Part shown: one piece after another, positions 36,363 to 45,388 of the stretch | Position numbering within the stretch: the first letter of the stretch is position 1 | Layout: every line of letters begins with the position of its first letter | NCBI RefSeq assembly: GCF_004348735.1 | Contig: NZ_SMKT01000005.1 | Span: forward strand, 51,671 to 115,670 | DNA: 64,000 bases | Direction: 5' to 3' | DNA from: Actinomadura sp. KC06 | GTDB taxonomy: Bacteria > Actinomycetota > Actinomycetes > Streptosporangiales > Streptosporangiaceae | Program-made: the position numbers and the translations under genes | The notes under the pieces: generated by a model | Seen by the model: only the letters and a program-made list of their open reading frames with translations | Databases searched by the model: none | Told to the model about the DNA's origin: nothing

Positions 36363-37294
36363 TGGGGGACGTGCGGAGCCTCCACGTCCCGGACGGTCTC
36401 GAAGGCGAGCGGGTCGACTCCGCGCTGGCGCGGCTGTTCGGCCTGTCGCGGGGCAGCGCGGCCGACATCATCGCCGCCGGCGACGTCCTGCTGGACGGCG
36501 CGGCCGTGGCGACCAAGTCCGAGCGGCTGCACGCGGGCGCTTGGCTGGAGGTGACGCTTCCTCCGCCCCCTGCACCGCCCGTGCCGGTCGCGGAGCCGGT
36601 CCCCGGTATGGCCGTCCTGTACGAGGACGACGACATCGTCGTGGTGAACAAGCCGATCGGCGTCGCCGCCCACCCCACGACCGGCTGGACGGGCCCGACC
36701 GTCCTCGGCGGGCTGCTCGGGGCCGGGCACACGATCGCGACCAGCGGCGCGTCCGAGCGGCAGGGCATCGTGCACCGGCTGGACGCCAACACCACCGGCG
36801 CGATGGTCGTGGCCAAGAGCGAGGCCGCGTACTCGCGGCTCAAGCGGGCGTTCAAGGAACGCCGCGTCGACAAGCGCTACCAGGCGCTCGTGCAGGGCCA
36901 CCCCGACCCGTTCCGCGGGACGGTCGACGCGCCCATCGACCGGCATCCGTCCGGCGACGGCCGGTTCGCGGTCGTGGCGGGCGGCAGGCCGTCGGTGACG
37001 CACTACGACACCGTCGAGGCGTTCCGCGCGGCGACGCTGCTCGACATCGACCTGGAGACGGGCCGCACCCACCAGATCCGGGTGCACATGGCGGCGATCC
37101 GGCACCCGTGCGTCGGCGACCTGCTGTACGGGGCCGATCCGACCCTGTCGGCGCGTCTCGGCCTGAGGCGGCAGTGGCTGCACGCCGCGCGGCTCGGGTT
37201 CGAGCACCCGGGCACCGGCGAGTACGTGGAGTTCGAGAGCCCGTACCCGGACGACCTGGCCCGGGCCCTGGAGATCGTCCAGGACGAGTCGTAG
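36362..37294 (+). CDS. RluA/RluD-family pseudouridine synthase
   Basis: A 310-residue enzyme with an N-terminal S4 RNA-binding domain ([20 protein letters not shown]) and the catalytic domain. The active-site Asp is in [33 protein letters not shown] and the closing segments fit the RluD group, which modifies 23S rRNA helix 69 uridines. The ATG shares its first base with the lspA stop, and GGAGGAG lies 8 bases upstream, indicating coupling. The pair lspA-rluD is widely conserved. Confidence 0.93.
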   Translation: MGDVRSLHVPDGLEGERVDSALARLFGLSRGSAADIIAAGDVLLDGAAVATKSERLHAGAWLEVTLPPPPAPPVPVAEPVPGMAVLYEDDDIVVVNKPIGVAAHPTTGWTGPTVLGGLLGAGHTIATSGASERQGIVHRLDANTTGAMVVAKSEAAYSRLKRAFKERRVDKRYQALVQGHPDPFRGTVDAPIDRHPSGDGRFAVVAGGRPSVTHYDTVEAFRAATLLDIDLETGRTHQIRVHMAAIRHPCVGDLLYGADPTLSARLGLRRQWLHAARLGFEHPGTGEYVEFESPYPDDLARALEIVQDES

Positions 37295-37308
37295 CCAGAG
37301 CGGGCGCG

Positions 37309-37620
37309 TCAGAGGCCGAGCAGGCGCAGCCCGGCGGCGACGCCCGCGGCGACGACCAGCACCACCAGGAACGGCGCGCGCAGCAGCAGCGCGGCGACGG
37401 CCGCGCCCAGCCCCGTCATGCGGGCGGCGTCGAACTCCAGCGTCCTGCCGTCGGCGAGCGCCTGGACGGCGATCAGCGCGGTCAGCAGCGCCACCGGGAC
37501 GAGTTCGGTGAACCGGCGCACCCGCGGGTCGTCCAGGACCCGCTGCGGCGTGACGAGCCCGCCGAGCTTCAGCGCGTAGCAGCCGAGCCCGGTGGCGATC
37601 ACCGCGATCCACACGCTCAC
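37309..37620 (-). CDS. azlD: AzlD-family branched-chain amino acid exporter subunit
   Basis: A 103-residue protein with about four membrane helices and the family motif FTELVPVALLTALIAVQAL. AzlD forms an exporter with AzlC for branched-chain amino acids. GTG 37620 overlaps the azlC stop as GTGA. It ends 14 bases from the convergent pseudouridine synthase gene. Confidence 0.88.
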   Translation of the reverse strand: MSVWIAVIATGLGCYALKLGGLVTPQRVLDDPRVRRFTELVPVALLTALIAVQALADGRTLEFDAARMTGLGAAVAALLLRAPFLVVLVVAAGVAAGLRLLGL

Positions 37621-38345
37621 GGCGCCCTCCCGCCCGCGGTGCTCCCGTCCTTCCTGATCAGGGCGGGCAGCGCGGCTACGGCGGCCAGCATGACCGGCAC
37701 GCCGGGCGGCAGCAGCGGCGTCGCCGCGAGCGCGATCACCGCCGCGATCAGGGCGACCCGCACCTCGCTCCGCCCGGCGGTCAGCCGCGGCCACAGCAGC
37801 GCCAGGAACGCCGCCGGGCCGAGGACGTCCAGCCCGATGGCCTCCGGGTCGCCGAGCCGTGCCGCGCCCGCTGCGCCCAGCAGCGTGGAGCCGTTCCAGG
37901 CCACGTAGAGGCTGATCGCGGTGGTGTAGAAACCGGCGCGGGCCGCCGCCCGCCCGTCCTGCGCGGTGGCGACGGCGGTGGTCTCGTCGATGACGGCGTG
38001 CGCGGTGAGCAGACGCCGCCAGCCCCGCACGCGCAGCGTGTCCGCGAGCCGCATCCCGTACAGGGCGTTGCGGCCGCCGAGGAGCACCGCGCCCAGCGAC
38101 CCGGCGACCAGCCCGCCGCCCCCGCCGATCACCCCGGCCAGCGCGAACTGGGACGCGCCCGTGAACGCCAGCAGGCTCAGCACGCATGCCTGCGCGACGG
38201 TCAGCCCGGACGTGACGGCCGCCGCCCCGAACGCGAGCCCGGACATGCCGACGGCGATCCCGACGCCCAGCCCGTCCCGCACGGCGGCGGACGTCCGCGC
38301 GCCCTCGTCCGGCGCGCCCACCTCCTCGGTCTCGGTGACGCTCAT
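37617..38345 (-). CDS. azlC: AzlC-family branched-chain amino acid exporter subunit
   Basis: A 242-residue membrane protein. GVGIAVGMSGLAFGAAAV, SLLAFTGASQFALAGVI and GGRNALYGMRLADTL are typical of AzlC, the large subunit of the exporter. About six to seven helices are visible. ATG 38345 is preceded by TAGCGT ending 7 bases upstream and has no ribosome binding site, suggesting a leaderless mRNA. The true substrate may differ within this family. Confidence 0.9.
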   Translation of the reverse strand: MSVTETEEVGAPDEGARTSAAVRDGLGVGIAVGMSGLAFGAAAVTSGLTVAQACVLSLLAFTGASQFALAGVIGGGGGLVAGSLGAVLLGGRNALYGMRLADTLRVRGWRRLLTAHAVIDETTAVATAQDGRAAARAGFYTTAISLYVAWNGSTLLGAAGAARLGDPEAIGLDVLGPAAFLALLWPRLTAGRSEVRVALIAAVIALAATPLLPPGVPVMLAAVAALPALIRKDGSTAGGRAP

Positions 38346-38352
38346 GGCGTCC

Positions 38353-38358
38353 ACGCTA
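38353..38358 (-). promoter_or_regulatory. -10 box of azlC (leaderless)
   Basis: TAGCGT on the minus strand, 7 bases before the azlC ATG. No Shine-Dalgarno lies between them. Confidence 0.5.
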
Positions 38359-38419
38359 CGGACGGGCGCGCACCGCAATCTTGAACGTTCTTGCGGCGCC
38401 TCGCAGCGGGGCTCGGCGG

Positions 38420-38788
38420 TCACCGTTTCTCGGCGGCGTCGAGCCCGGCCTCGATGACCGCGGTCATGATGCGGGCGAGGCGGTCGGGTCCGAGGGACGG
38501 GGCGTGCACCGCCATCGCCTCGACGATCTGCCGCTCGCGCGCGGGGTCGCGGCCGGCGAAGCCGCCGACCGGCTTGAGCCGCTGGACGGCGGCGGCGACG
38601 GCGGCGCGGTGCTCCAGCAGGGTGGCGAGCGCGGCGTCGAGCCCGTCGATCGCGGCTCTGGCCTCGCCGAGCGTGCCGATGTCCCCGGCGGACGGCAGCG
38701 GGACGCGCAGCTCGCCGCCCTCTCCTGACCGGCCGCAGGCCGGGCAGCCCGCGGCGCCCTCCACGGGGTCGATGACCTGGTCGTGCAT
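38420..38788 (-). CDS. Chorismate mutase (AroQ class, monofunctional)
   Basis: A 122-residue helical protein. A core of about 90 residues (ARAAIDGLDAALATLLEHRA, VQRLKPVGGFAGRDPARERQ) matches AroQ-type chorismate mutases that convert chorismate to prephenate for Phe and Tyr synthesis. An extra N-terminal stretch holds a CPAC pair, which alone is too short for a zinc site. ATG 38788 has AGAGGG upstream. A leader peptide and terminator lie directly upstream on the same strand, implying control by attenuation or a related mechanism. Confidence 0.85.
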   Translation of the reverse strand: MHDQVIDPVEGAAGCPACGRSGEGGELRVPLPSAGDIGTLGEARAAIDGLDAALATLLEHRAAVAAAVQRLKPVGGFAGRDPARERQIVEAMAVHAPSLGPDRLARIMTAVIEAGLDAAEKR

Positions 38789-38858
38789 GTCGGGTTCCCT
38801 CTCGTGCGGCGGCCGTGTCGCGCAGGGGGATCCGTGCCCGGGCCGCTCTGGTCAACAG

Positions 38859-38891
38859 AAAAGGCAGAGCCCCGCTGCGGGACTCTGCCTT
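38859..38891 (-). terminator. Intrinsic terminator in the chorismate mutase leader
   Basis: On the minus strand AAGGCAGAG (38891-38883) pairs with CTCTGCCTT (38869-38861). The stem continues through a G-T wobble into CCCG/CGGG with a CAG loop, and then TTTT follows. The wobble is a C-A mismatch if read on the plus strand, which supports minus-strand function. It sits 70 bases before the chorismate mutase start. Confidence 0.75.
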
Positions 38892-38911
38892 GCCGGCTCC
38901 GGGGTCGTCGC

Positions 38912-38977
38912 TCAGGTCGCGGCGGCGGCCGGCTCGCCCGGAGCCGGCTGCGTAAACCTGAAGCGACGACGTTCCAC
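38912..38977 (-). CDS. Probable 21-residue leader peptide of chorismate mutase
   Basis: A short reading frame starts at GTG 38977 and encodes MERRRFRFTQPAPG followed by EPAAAAT. Phe codons 6 (TTC) and 8 (TTT) flank an Arg. The GTG lies 7 bases after a -10 box, so it would be leaderless. The transcript can fold with codons 3-8 paired (14 bp, one bulge) to bases around the stop codon, and it ends in an intrinsic terminator. These features resemble an amino-acid attenuator, but only two Phe codons are present and I cannot show that the peptide is made. Confidence 0.5.
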   Translation of the reverse strand: MERRRFRFTQPAPGEPAAAAT

Positions 38978-38984
38978 GGACCCG

Positions 38985-39015
38985 ATCGTATGCGGTGACC
39001 GCCGGGGCCCGTCAA
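38985..39015 (-). promoter_or_regulatory. Promoter of the chorismate mutase leader
   Basis: On the minus strand TTGACG (39015-39010) and TACGAT (38990-38985) are spaced by 19 bases, with the leader GTG 7 bases after the -10. Confidence 0.55.
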
Positions 39016-39054
39016 ACGGCGGACAGATCATCTCGCCGGTCGAGATGCCCCGGA

Positions 39055-39060
39055 TAGCAT
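39055..39060 (+). promoter_or_regulatory. -10 box of the AraC-family gene (leaderless)
   Basis: TAGCAT ends 7 bases before ATG 39068. It contains the alternative ATG at 39059, which argues against that start. Confidence 0.5.
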
Positions 39061-39067
39061 GTCCGAT

Positions 39068-39931
39068 ATGGGGGAAGAGGTCGCGCACTATTACCGCCAT
39101 CCGGCGCTCCCCGAGGTCGATCTGCTGCGCGCCCGCTTCGTGACGCACCGGTTCAACCGGCACGCCCACGACGGTTACGTGTTCGGCGTCATCGACGCGG
39201 GCGTGGAGGAGTTCGAGCATCCGGGCGGCGTCCAGCGCGCCGGGCCGGGCTCGATCGTCGTGGTGAACCCGGGCGTCGTGCACGGCGGGCACGCGGGCGC
39301 GCCGGAGGGCTGGGCGTACCGGGTGATCTACCCGCCGGTCGACGTCGTCGCCGGCGTCGCGGCCGAGCTGGGCGCGCGGCCCGGCACGCCCGCGTTCCCG
39401 GACCCCGTCGTGGACGATCCCGCCGCCGCTGATCTGCTGCGGGCCGTCCATCGGGCGGGGGAGAAGGGCGACGCGCTGGCGGCGTCCACCATGCTCAGGA
39501 CGGCTCTTACGGGCCTGCTCACCCGTCACGCCCGCGACATCCGGCGGAACGACGCGTCCGGCGAGAGGTGGGGCATGCCGCGCGCCGTCCGCGAGGCCCG
39601 CGAGATCCTGCACGCGAGCCTCGTCGGCCCGCCGTCCCTGGACGAGCTGGCCGAGGCCGTCGGGACCCGCCCGTTCCCGCTGCTGCGGGCGTTCCGCGAC
39701 ACCGTCGGCCTGCCGCCGCACGCCTACCTCAACCAGGTGCGCGTGCGGGAGGCACGCGTCCTGTTGGACGAGGGCCTGCGCCCCGCGGACGTCGCGGCCC
39801 GCACCGGCTTCGCCGACCAGGCCCACCTGACCCGCCATTTCAAGCGCACGCTGGGTGTCCCACCCGGCGCCTACCGTAGTGCCCGGACGATTGGGCGCGT
39901 CGAGGCGCCCCCGGCCGCGCGGGAGGGTTAG
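39068..39931 (+). CDS. AraC-family transcriptional regulator
   Basis: A 287-residue regulator. An N-terminal cupin-like ligand-binding domain (RFVTHRFNRHAHDGYVFGVI, VVNPGVVHGGHA) is followed by the C-terminal double helix-turn-helix (SLDELAEAVGTRPFPLLRAF, and DVAARTGFADQAHLTRHFKR). The ligand is unknown. It is divergent from the chorismate mutase/azlCD side, so the exporter genes are plausible targets. ATG 39068 is chosen because it lies at leaderless distance from TAGCAT; ATG 39059 would lie inside that box. Confidence 0.9.
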   Translation: MGEEVAHYYRHPALPEVDLLRARFVTHRFNRHAHDGYVFGVIDAGVEEFEHPGGVQRAGPGSIVVVNPGVVHGGHAGAPEGWAYRVIYPPVDVVAGVAAELGARPGTPAFPDPVVDDPAAADLLRAVHRAGEKGDALAASTMLRTALTGLLTRHARDIRRNDASGERWGMPRAVREAREILHASLVGPPSLDELAEAVGTRPFPLLRAFRDTVGLPPHAYLNQVRVREARVLLDEGLRPADVAARTGFADQAHLTRHFKRTLGVPPGAYRSARTIGRVEAPPAAREG

Positions 39932-39990
39932 GCTCTCAGGACCGCGTCGTCCCGGCGCCCCCGCCGGGTCGACGATCTTCCCCCGGGACC

Positions 39991-40008
39991 GATACGCCGA
40001 CACGTATC
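39991..40008. promoter_or_regulatory. Inverted repeat upstream of dnaE
   Basis: GATACG-N6-CGTATC, about 50 bases before the dnaE start, is a perfect 6-6-6 inverted repeat that could be an operator. No promoter elements nearby are convincing. Confidence 0.35.
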
Positions 40009-40057
40009 CACCAGGTACGTGCGCGGTCGCATGCGACGAGCAGGAGGCGCAGCAGGC

Positions 40058-43000
40058 ATGGCCGACTCTTTCGTTCACCTGCACGTTCATACCGAGTACT
40101 CCATGCTGGACGGGGCCGCTCGGCTGAGGCAGATGTTCGACGAGGTCGGCCGGCAGAAGATGCCGGCGATCGCCATGACCGACCACGGCAACATGCACGG
40201 CGCCTACGACTTCCACAAGCAGGCGACCGCGGCCGGGGTCACGCCGATCATCGGGATCGAGGCGTACATGGCGCCCGAGTCCCGGTACCACAAGAAGAAG
40301 GTCCAGTGGGGCGAGCCGAGCCAGAAGCGCGACGACGTCTCCGGCGGCGGCCTGATCAACCACATGACGCTGTGGGCGCGGAACAAGGCGGGCCTGCACA
40401 ACCTGTTCAAGCTGTCCAGCCGCGCCTACACCGAGGGCTTCGTCTTCAAGTACGCCCGGATGGACGAGGAGCTCCTCGCCGAGCACGCCGACGGGATCAT
40501 GGCCACGACCGGGTGCCCGTCCGGCAAGGTCCAGACCCGGCTGCGGCTCGGCCAGTTCGACGAGGCCCTCAAGGCCGCCGCCAACTTCCAGGAGATCCTC
40601 GGCAAGGAGAACTACTTCCTTGAGCTGATGGACCACGGCCTGGAGATCGAGCGCCGCGTCCGCGAGGGGCTCGTCGAGATCGGCAAGAAGCTCAACATCC
40701 CGCCGGTCGTCACCAACGACTCGCACTACACGCACGAGTCGGAGGCCACCGCGCACGACGCGCTCCTGTGCGTCCAGGTCGGCAAGCAGCTCGCCGACCC
40801 CGACCGGTTCCGGTTCGACGGCAGCGGCTACTACCTGAAGACCGCCGATGAGATGCGCGCGATCGACTCGTCCGACATCTGGGCCGAGGGCTGCAAGAAC
40901 ACGCTGCTCATCGCCGAGCGGGTCGAGCCGGACGGCATGTTCGAGTACAAGGACCTCAGCCCCCGCTTCCCCGTCCCCGAGGGCGAGACGGAGGAGAGCT
41001 GGTTCCGCAAGGAGGTCTGGAAGGGCCTGGAGCGCCGCTTCCCGGACGGCCTGCCCGACGGGTACAAGGAGCAGGCCGAGTACGAGATGGGCGTCATCCT
41101 CGGCAAGGGGTACCCGTCGTACTTCCTCGTCGTCGCCGACTTCATCATGTGGGCCAAGGAGAACGGCATCCTGGTCGGCCCCGGCCGGGGGTCCGCGGCG
41201 GGCTCCCTGATCGCGTACGCGATGGGCATCACCGACCTCGACCCGATCCCGCACGGGCTGATCTTCGAGCGGTTCCTGAACCCCGAGCGCGCGTCCATGC
41301 CCGACATCGACATCGACTTCCCTGAAGACCGGCGCGCCGAGGTCATCAAGTACACGACCGAGAAGTGGGGCGCCGACAAGGTCTCGTTCATCGCCACGTT
41401 CGGCACCATCAAGGCGAAGGCCGCGATCAAGGACGCGGGCCGCGTCCTCGGCTTCCCGTACGCGCTCGGCGACCGGATCTCCAAGGCGTTCCCGCCCACC
41501 GTGATGGGCAAGGACATCCCGCTGTCGGGGATCTTCGACGAGAAGCACCCCCGCCACGGCGAGGCGGGCGAGCTGCGCAAGCTGTACGAGGAAGAGCCCG
41601 ACGTCAAGCAGACCGTCGACCTGGCGCAGGGCCTGGAGGGCCTGATCCGCCAGACCGGCGTGCACGCCGCCGGCGTCATCATGTCCGGTGAGACGATCAC
41701 CGACCATGTCCCGATCATGCGCCGGGACGCCGACGGCGCGATCATCACGCAGTTCGACTACCCGACCTGCGAGACGCTCGGCCTCCTGAAGATGGACTTC
41801 CTGGGCCTGCGGAACCTGACGATCATCGACGACGCGCTCCAGGGCATCAAGAAGAACAAGGGCGTGGACGTCGACCTGCTCGCCCTCCCGCTGGACGACC
41901 AGCCGACCTACGACCTCCTCGCCCGCGGCGACACCCTCGGCGTGTTCCAGTTCGACGGCGGCCCGATGCGGTCGCTGCTGCGGCTGATGAAGCCCGACAA
42001 CTTCGAGGACATCTCCGCCGTCGGCGCCCTGTACCGGCCGGGCCCGATGGGCGCGAACTCCCACACCAACTACGCGCTCCGCAAGAACGGCCAGCAGCAG
42101 ATCACCCCGATCCATCCGGAGCTGGAGGAGCCGCTCAAGGAGATCCTCGACACCACCTACGGCCTGATCGTCTATCAGGAGCAGGTGATGGCGATCGCGC
42201 AGAAGGTGGCGGGCTACACGCTCGGCAAAGCGGATCTGCTCCGCCGCGTCATGGGCAAGAAGAAGAAGGCTGAGCTGGACGCCCAGTTCGTCGGCTTCGA
42301 GCAGGGCATGGTCGACAACGGCTTCTCCAAGGAGGCCGTCAAGACCCTGTGGGACATCCTCGTCCCGTTCTCCGACTACGCGTTCAACAAGGCGCACTCG
42401 GCTGCGTACGGCCTGGTCTCCTACTGGACGGCCTACCTCAAGGCGAACTACCCAGCCGAGTACATGGCGGGGCTGCTGACGTCCGTCGGCGACGACAAGG
42501 ACAAGAGCGCCCTCTACCTGTCCGAATGCCGCCGGATGGGGCTGAAGGTCCTGCCGCCGGACGTCAACACGTCCGAGGCCGACTTCACCCCGCTGGGCGA
42601 CACCGAGATCAGGTTCGGGCTGTCGGCCGTCCGCAACGTCGGCGCCAACGTGGTGGACGGCATCGTCGCCGCCCGCAAGGAGAAGGGCGCCTACACCGAC
42701 TTCAACGACTTCCTGAACAAGGTCCCGCCGATCGTCTGCAACAAGCGGGTCGTGGAGTCGCTGATCAAGGCGGGCGCGTTCGACGAGCTCGGCCACCAGC
42801 GCAAGGCTTTGCTGATGGTGCACGAGCAGGCCATCGACTCCGTCATCGACATCAAGCGCAAGGAGGCCGTCGGCCAGGACTCCCTCTTCGGCGCCCTGGA
42901 GGACGACAGCGGCGACGACGCGTTCGCCGTCGCCATCCCCGAAGGCGAGGAGTGGGACAAGACGACCCTGCTGGCCTTCGAGCGGGAGATGCTCGGCCTG

Positions 43001-43588
43001 TACGTTTCCGACCACCCCCTCCTCGGCGTCGAGCACATCCTGGAACGCGAGGCCGACTGCACGATCGCCGTCCTGAACGAGGGCGAGCGCCCCGACGGCC
43101 AGATCGTGGTCATCGCCGGGCTCCTGTCGGGCCTGCAGCGCAAGGTCACCAAGCAGGGCAACTCGTGGGCGATGTTCCAGCTGGAGGACCTCGGCGGCTC
43201 CATCGAGGTGCTGTGCTTCCCGTCGTCCTACCAGCTGTGCTCGACGCTCCTCGCCGAGGACGCGATCCTGATCGTCAAGGGCAAGCTGGACCGCCGCGAG
43301 GACGTCGCGAAGATCATCGCGATGGAGGTCACCCAGCCCGACCTGACGATCACCGACGCGACCGGCCCGTTCTCGGTGACGATGCCGCTCGGCCGCTGCA
43401 CGCCCCCGACGGTCTCCCGCCTGAAGGAAGTCCTGATCACCCATCCCGGCCGGTCCGAGGTGCACCTCCACGTCCAGAACGGCCCGCGCACCACGGTCGT
43501 CCGCCTGGACGACAAGCTCCGCGTCGCCCCGTCCCCCGCCCTGATGGGCGACCTGAAACAACTACTAGGCCCGTCCTGTTTGGGCTGA
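40058..43588 (+). CDS. dnaE: DNA polymerase III alpha subunit (DnaE1)
   Basis: A 1176-residue replicative polymerase. The N-terminal PHP domain starts [14 protein letters not shown] with further metal-binding residues in [10 protein letters not shown], which in actinobacteria provides the main proofreading activity. The polymerase core has the catalytic triad region [13 protein letters not shown] and [21 protein letters not shown] helix-hairpin-helix and an OB domain ([15 protein letters not shown]) follow. ATG 40058 has AGGAGG ten bases upstream; a GTG at 40019 would add a non-conserved extension. Its stop abuts the stop of the convergent oxidoreductase gene. Confidence 0.97.
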   Translation: MADSFVHLHVHTEYSMLDGAARLRQMFDEVGRQKMPAIAMTDHGNMHGAYDFHKQATAAGVTPIIGIEAYMAPESRYHKKKVQWGEPSQKRDDVSGGGLINHMTLWARNKAGLHNLFKLSSRAYTEGFVFKYARMDEELLAEHADGIMATTGCPSGKVQTRLRLGQFDEALKAAANFQEILGKENYFLELMDHGLEIERRVREGLVEIGKKLNIPPVVTNDSHYTHESEATAHDALLCVQVGKQLADPDRFRFDGSGYYLKTADEMRAIDSSDIWAEGCKNTLLIAERVEPDGMFEYKDLSPRFPVPEGETEESWFRKEVWKGLERRFPDGLPDGYKEQAEYEMGVILGKGYPSYFLVVADFIMWAKENGILVGPGRGSAAGSLIAYAMGITDLDPIPHGLIFERFLNPERASMPDIDIDFPEDRRAEVIKYTTEKWGADKVSFIATFGTIKAKAAIKDAGRVLGFPYALGDRISKAFPPTVMGKDIPLSGIFDEKHPRHGEAGELRKLYEEEPDVKQTVDLAQGLEGLIRQTGVHAAGVIMSGETITDHVPIMRRDADGAIITQFDYPTCETLGLLKMDFLGLRNLTIIDDALQGIKKNKGVDVDLLALPLDDQPTYDLLARGDTLGVFQFDGGPMRSLLRLMKPDNFEDISAVGALYRPGPMGANSHTNYALRKNGQQQITPIHPELEEPLKEILDTTYGLIVYQEQVMAIAQKVAGYTLGKADLLRRVMGKKKKAELDAQFVGFEQGMVDNGFSKEAVKTLWDILVPFSDYAFNKAHSAAYGLVSYWTAYLKANYPAEYMAGLLTSVGDDKDKSALYLSECRRMGLKVLPPDVNTSEADFTPLGDTEIRFGLSAVRNVGANVVDGIVAARKEKGAYTDFNDFLNKVPPIVCNKRVVESLIKAGAFDELGHQRKALLMVHEQAIDSVIDIKRKEAVGQDSLFGALEDDSGDDAFAVAIPEGEEWDKTTLLAFEREMLGLYVSDHPLLGVEHILEREADCTIAVLNEGERPDGQIVVIAGLLSGLQRKVTKQGNSWAMFQLEDLGGSIEVLCFPSSYQLCSTLLAEDAILIVKGKLDRREDVAKIIAMEVTQPDLTITDATGPFSVTMPLGRCTPPTVSRLKEVLITHPGRSEVHLHVQNGPRTTVVRLDDKLRVAPSPALMGDLKQLLGPSCLG

Positions 43589-44479
43589 TCAGGCGCTGAG
43601 GAGGGCGCGGGTGGCGGGGACGACCTCCTGCGTCCAACGGCGGAGTTGCGTCTCGTCGCTGCTTTCCGGCCAGTAGACGAACGTGTCGAAACCGGTCTCG
43701 GTGGCGAGGCCGGCCAGCACGCGGGCCCACCCTGCGGGGTCCGTGCGGATGGGCTCCTCGCCCTGGAGCCGGACGTCGGCCGGGTCATCGGTGATGCGGC
43801 CGACGAGCTGGGCGATCCGGGTGATGGCGGACGGGTCGCGCCCGGCGTCCTCGGCGGCGCGGGTGATGATGTCCTGCGCCCCGCGCCACGCCTCGTACGG
43901 CAGGTAATGCGGGATCGGCGCGGCCCACCCGTCGCCGACGCGTCCCGTGAGCGCGAGCGCCTTCGGGCCGACGCTGCCGAGCCAGATCCCGACCGGATGC
44001 GCCGGGGCGGGCCCCGCGTGGACGCCGTTGACCTGGTAATGCGTCCCGCTGACCTTGACCGTCTCGCCCGGCCGCCACATGGCACGGATGATCTCGATGG
44101 CCTCCTCCAGCGCCCGGAGCGCCTCCCCGGCGGTCCGGTCGGGGCCGCCCATCGCGGAGATCGCGGGCCAGAACGCCCCGGCGCCGAGCGCGAGCTCGAA
44201 CCGTCCGCCGCTGAGCAGGTCGAGGGTCGCGGCCTGCTTGGCCAGGACGGCGGGCCCCCGCAGCGGCAGGCTCGCCACGTCCGGGAACACCCGGAGCCGC
44301 TCGGTGTCGGCGAGCAGCGTCGCGATGAGCGCGAGCGTGTCGGCCTGGTCGGCCGCATACGGGTGGTCCTGGACGCCGAGCAGATCGAGCCCGTCGCGGT
44401 CGGCCAGTCGGGCGAGCGCGCGAACCTCACCCAGCCCGGCGGCGGACGGGGCCAGCTGCACACCGAATCGGTAGATCAT
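43589..44479 (-). CDS. LLM-class oxidoreductase (probably F420-dependent)
   Basis: A 296-residue luciferase-like monooxygenase-fold protein: FGVQLAPSAAGLGEVRALAR, DLLGVQDHPYAADQAD, LAKQAATLDLLSGGRFELAL and LGAGAFWPAI. In actinobacteria most such proteins use coenzyme F420 for hydride transfer, but substrate and cofactor cannot be read directly. ATG 44479 is 7 bases after TAGTTT and has no Shine-Dalgarno. Confidence 0.85.
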   Translation of the reverse strand: MIYRFGVQLAPSAAGLGEVRALARLADRDGLDLLGVQDHPYAADQADTLALIATLLADTERLRVFPDVASLPLRGPAVLAKQAATLDLLSGGRFELALGAGAFWPAISAMGGPDRTAGEALRALEEAIEIIRAMWRPGETVKVSGTHYQVNGVHAGPAPAHPVGIWLGSVGPKALALTGRVGDGWAAPIPHYLPYEAWRGAQDIITRAAEDAGRDPSAITRIAQLVGRITDDPADVRLQGEEPIRTDPAGWARVLAGLATETGFDTFVYWPESSDETQLRRWTQEVVPATRALLSA

Positions 44480-44486
44480 GCACCCG

Positions 44487-44492
44487 AAACTA
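44487..44492 (-). promoter_or_regulatory. -10 box of the LLM oxidoreductase gene (leaderless)
   Basis: TAGTTT on the minus strand, 7 bases before ATG 44479. Confidence 0.5.
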
Positions 44493-44579
44493 CCGACCCC
44501 GCGACCACGCCCGAATCAGTAGCACTACGGGCCCGCATTACTGATCAGCCGTTTCGGTTAGAGCTTGCGAAAACCGGCT

Positions 44580-45290
44580 TTAGGGGCCGAAGGAGGAGTG
44601 CGCTGCCATGAGCTCCGAGTGCCAGTCGACGAAACGGCCGAGGCCGTCGAAGCGTGCGCGGGCGGTTGCGCCGCCGGGGAGGAGGGCCTCGGTCTGCAGG
44701 TCGGTCTGGCGGTACGGGACGCGGTGCCGGGAGAGGAACCCGGCGAGCGTCAGGCGCGGCTCGTGCGGGAACAGGCTGGTCGCGCTCGCCAGGATGCGGG
44801 GGAGCGGGATCGGGTCCCACTGGGCGGGCGGGGCCTGCGGGTCGTCGACGTGCAGGTAGGCGGAGCCGCCGTCGTAGCCTGCGCCGATGTAGCCGGCGCC
44901 GCCGAGGACGCCGCCCGCGGCCATCGCCATCAGCTCGCCGCCGTGCCCGGCCGGGCCCTCGTACCAGGACAGGTCGACCTCGGGCGTGGTGAACTCGGTG
45001 ATGCCGAGCCGCTCGCCGACCGTCCGGATGACCAGGGTGGGGGTGACGGCGGGGTGCGCGTCGCCGAACTGCGGGTTGGCCCAGCCCCACAGCCAGGTGC
45101 GCTCCCGCGCGGCGTAGCTGCCGAGCAGGGACACCCGGACGGTGACGCCGCCGCTGGAGTAGGTCCGTGCGGTCAGGTCGGCGCTCCAGTCCTCGCGCGG
45201 AAGGAACTCGGCGAGCGTCTCCTGCTGCTGCAGGACGACGGCCGCCAGGGCGGCGCCGAGGCGTTCGAACGCGGGACTGAATCCGGACAT
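44580..45290 (-). CDS. DUF6882-like protein of unknown function
   Basis: A 236-residue soluble protein. The stretch GSYAARERTWLWGWANPQFG and a later helical Ala/Gly-rich part (MAMAAGGVLGGAGYIGAGYD) resemble DUF6882 proteins of actinobacteria. I see no catalytic motif, signal peptide or membrane helix. ATG 45290 lies 7 bases after TAATGT; the GTG at 45299 overlaps that box. It is divergent from the DUF2567 gene. Confidence 0.65.
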   Translation of the reverse strand: MSGFSPAFERLGAALAAVVLQQQETLAEFLPREDWSADLTARTYSSGGVTVRVSLLGSYAARERTWLWGWANPQFGDAHPAVTPTLVIRTVGERLGITEFTTPEVDLSWYEGPAGHGGELMAMAAGGVLGGAGYIGAGYDGGSAYLHVDDPQAPPAQWDPIPLPRILASATSLFPHEPRLTLAGFLSRHRVPYRQTDLQTEALLPGGATARARFDGLGRFVDWHSELMAAHSSFGP

Positions 45291-45297
45291 GTCGGGC

Positions 45298-45303
45298 ACA
45301 TTA
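45298..45303 (-). promoter_or_regulatory. -10 box of the DUF6882-like gene (leaderless)
   Basis: TAATGT on the minus strand, 7 bases before ATG 45290. Confidence 0.45.
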
Positions 45304-45388
45304 TCCCAGTGGTCGGGGCGATCGTGGGCCTTATCGGACAGGCTAGGCTTTTCGCTGTCAGAGGACTCTTCAACGAGGAGCGTACGAG

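Noticed and set aside
38912..43561. Very long minus-strand open frame opposite dnaE and the AraC gene
   Set aside because: Shadow of dnaE codon bias. Only its last 66 bases, the chorismate mutase leader frame, have independent support.
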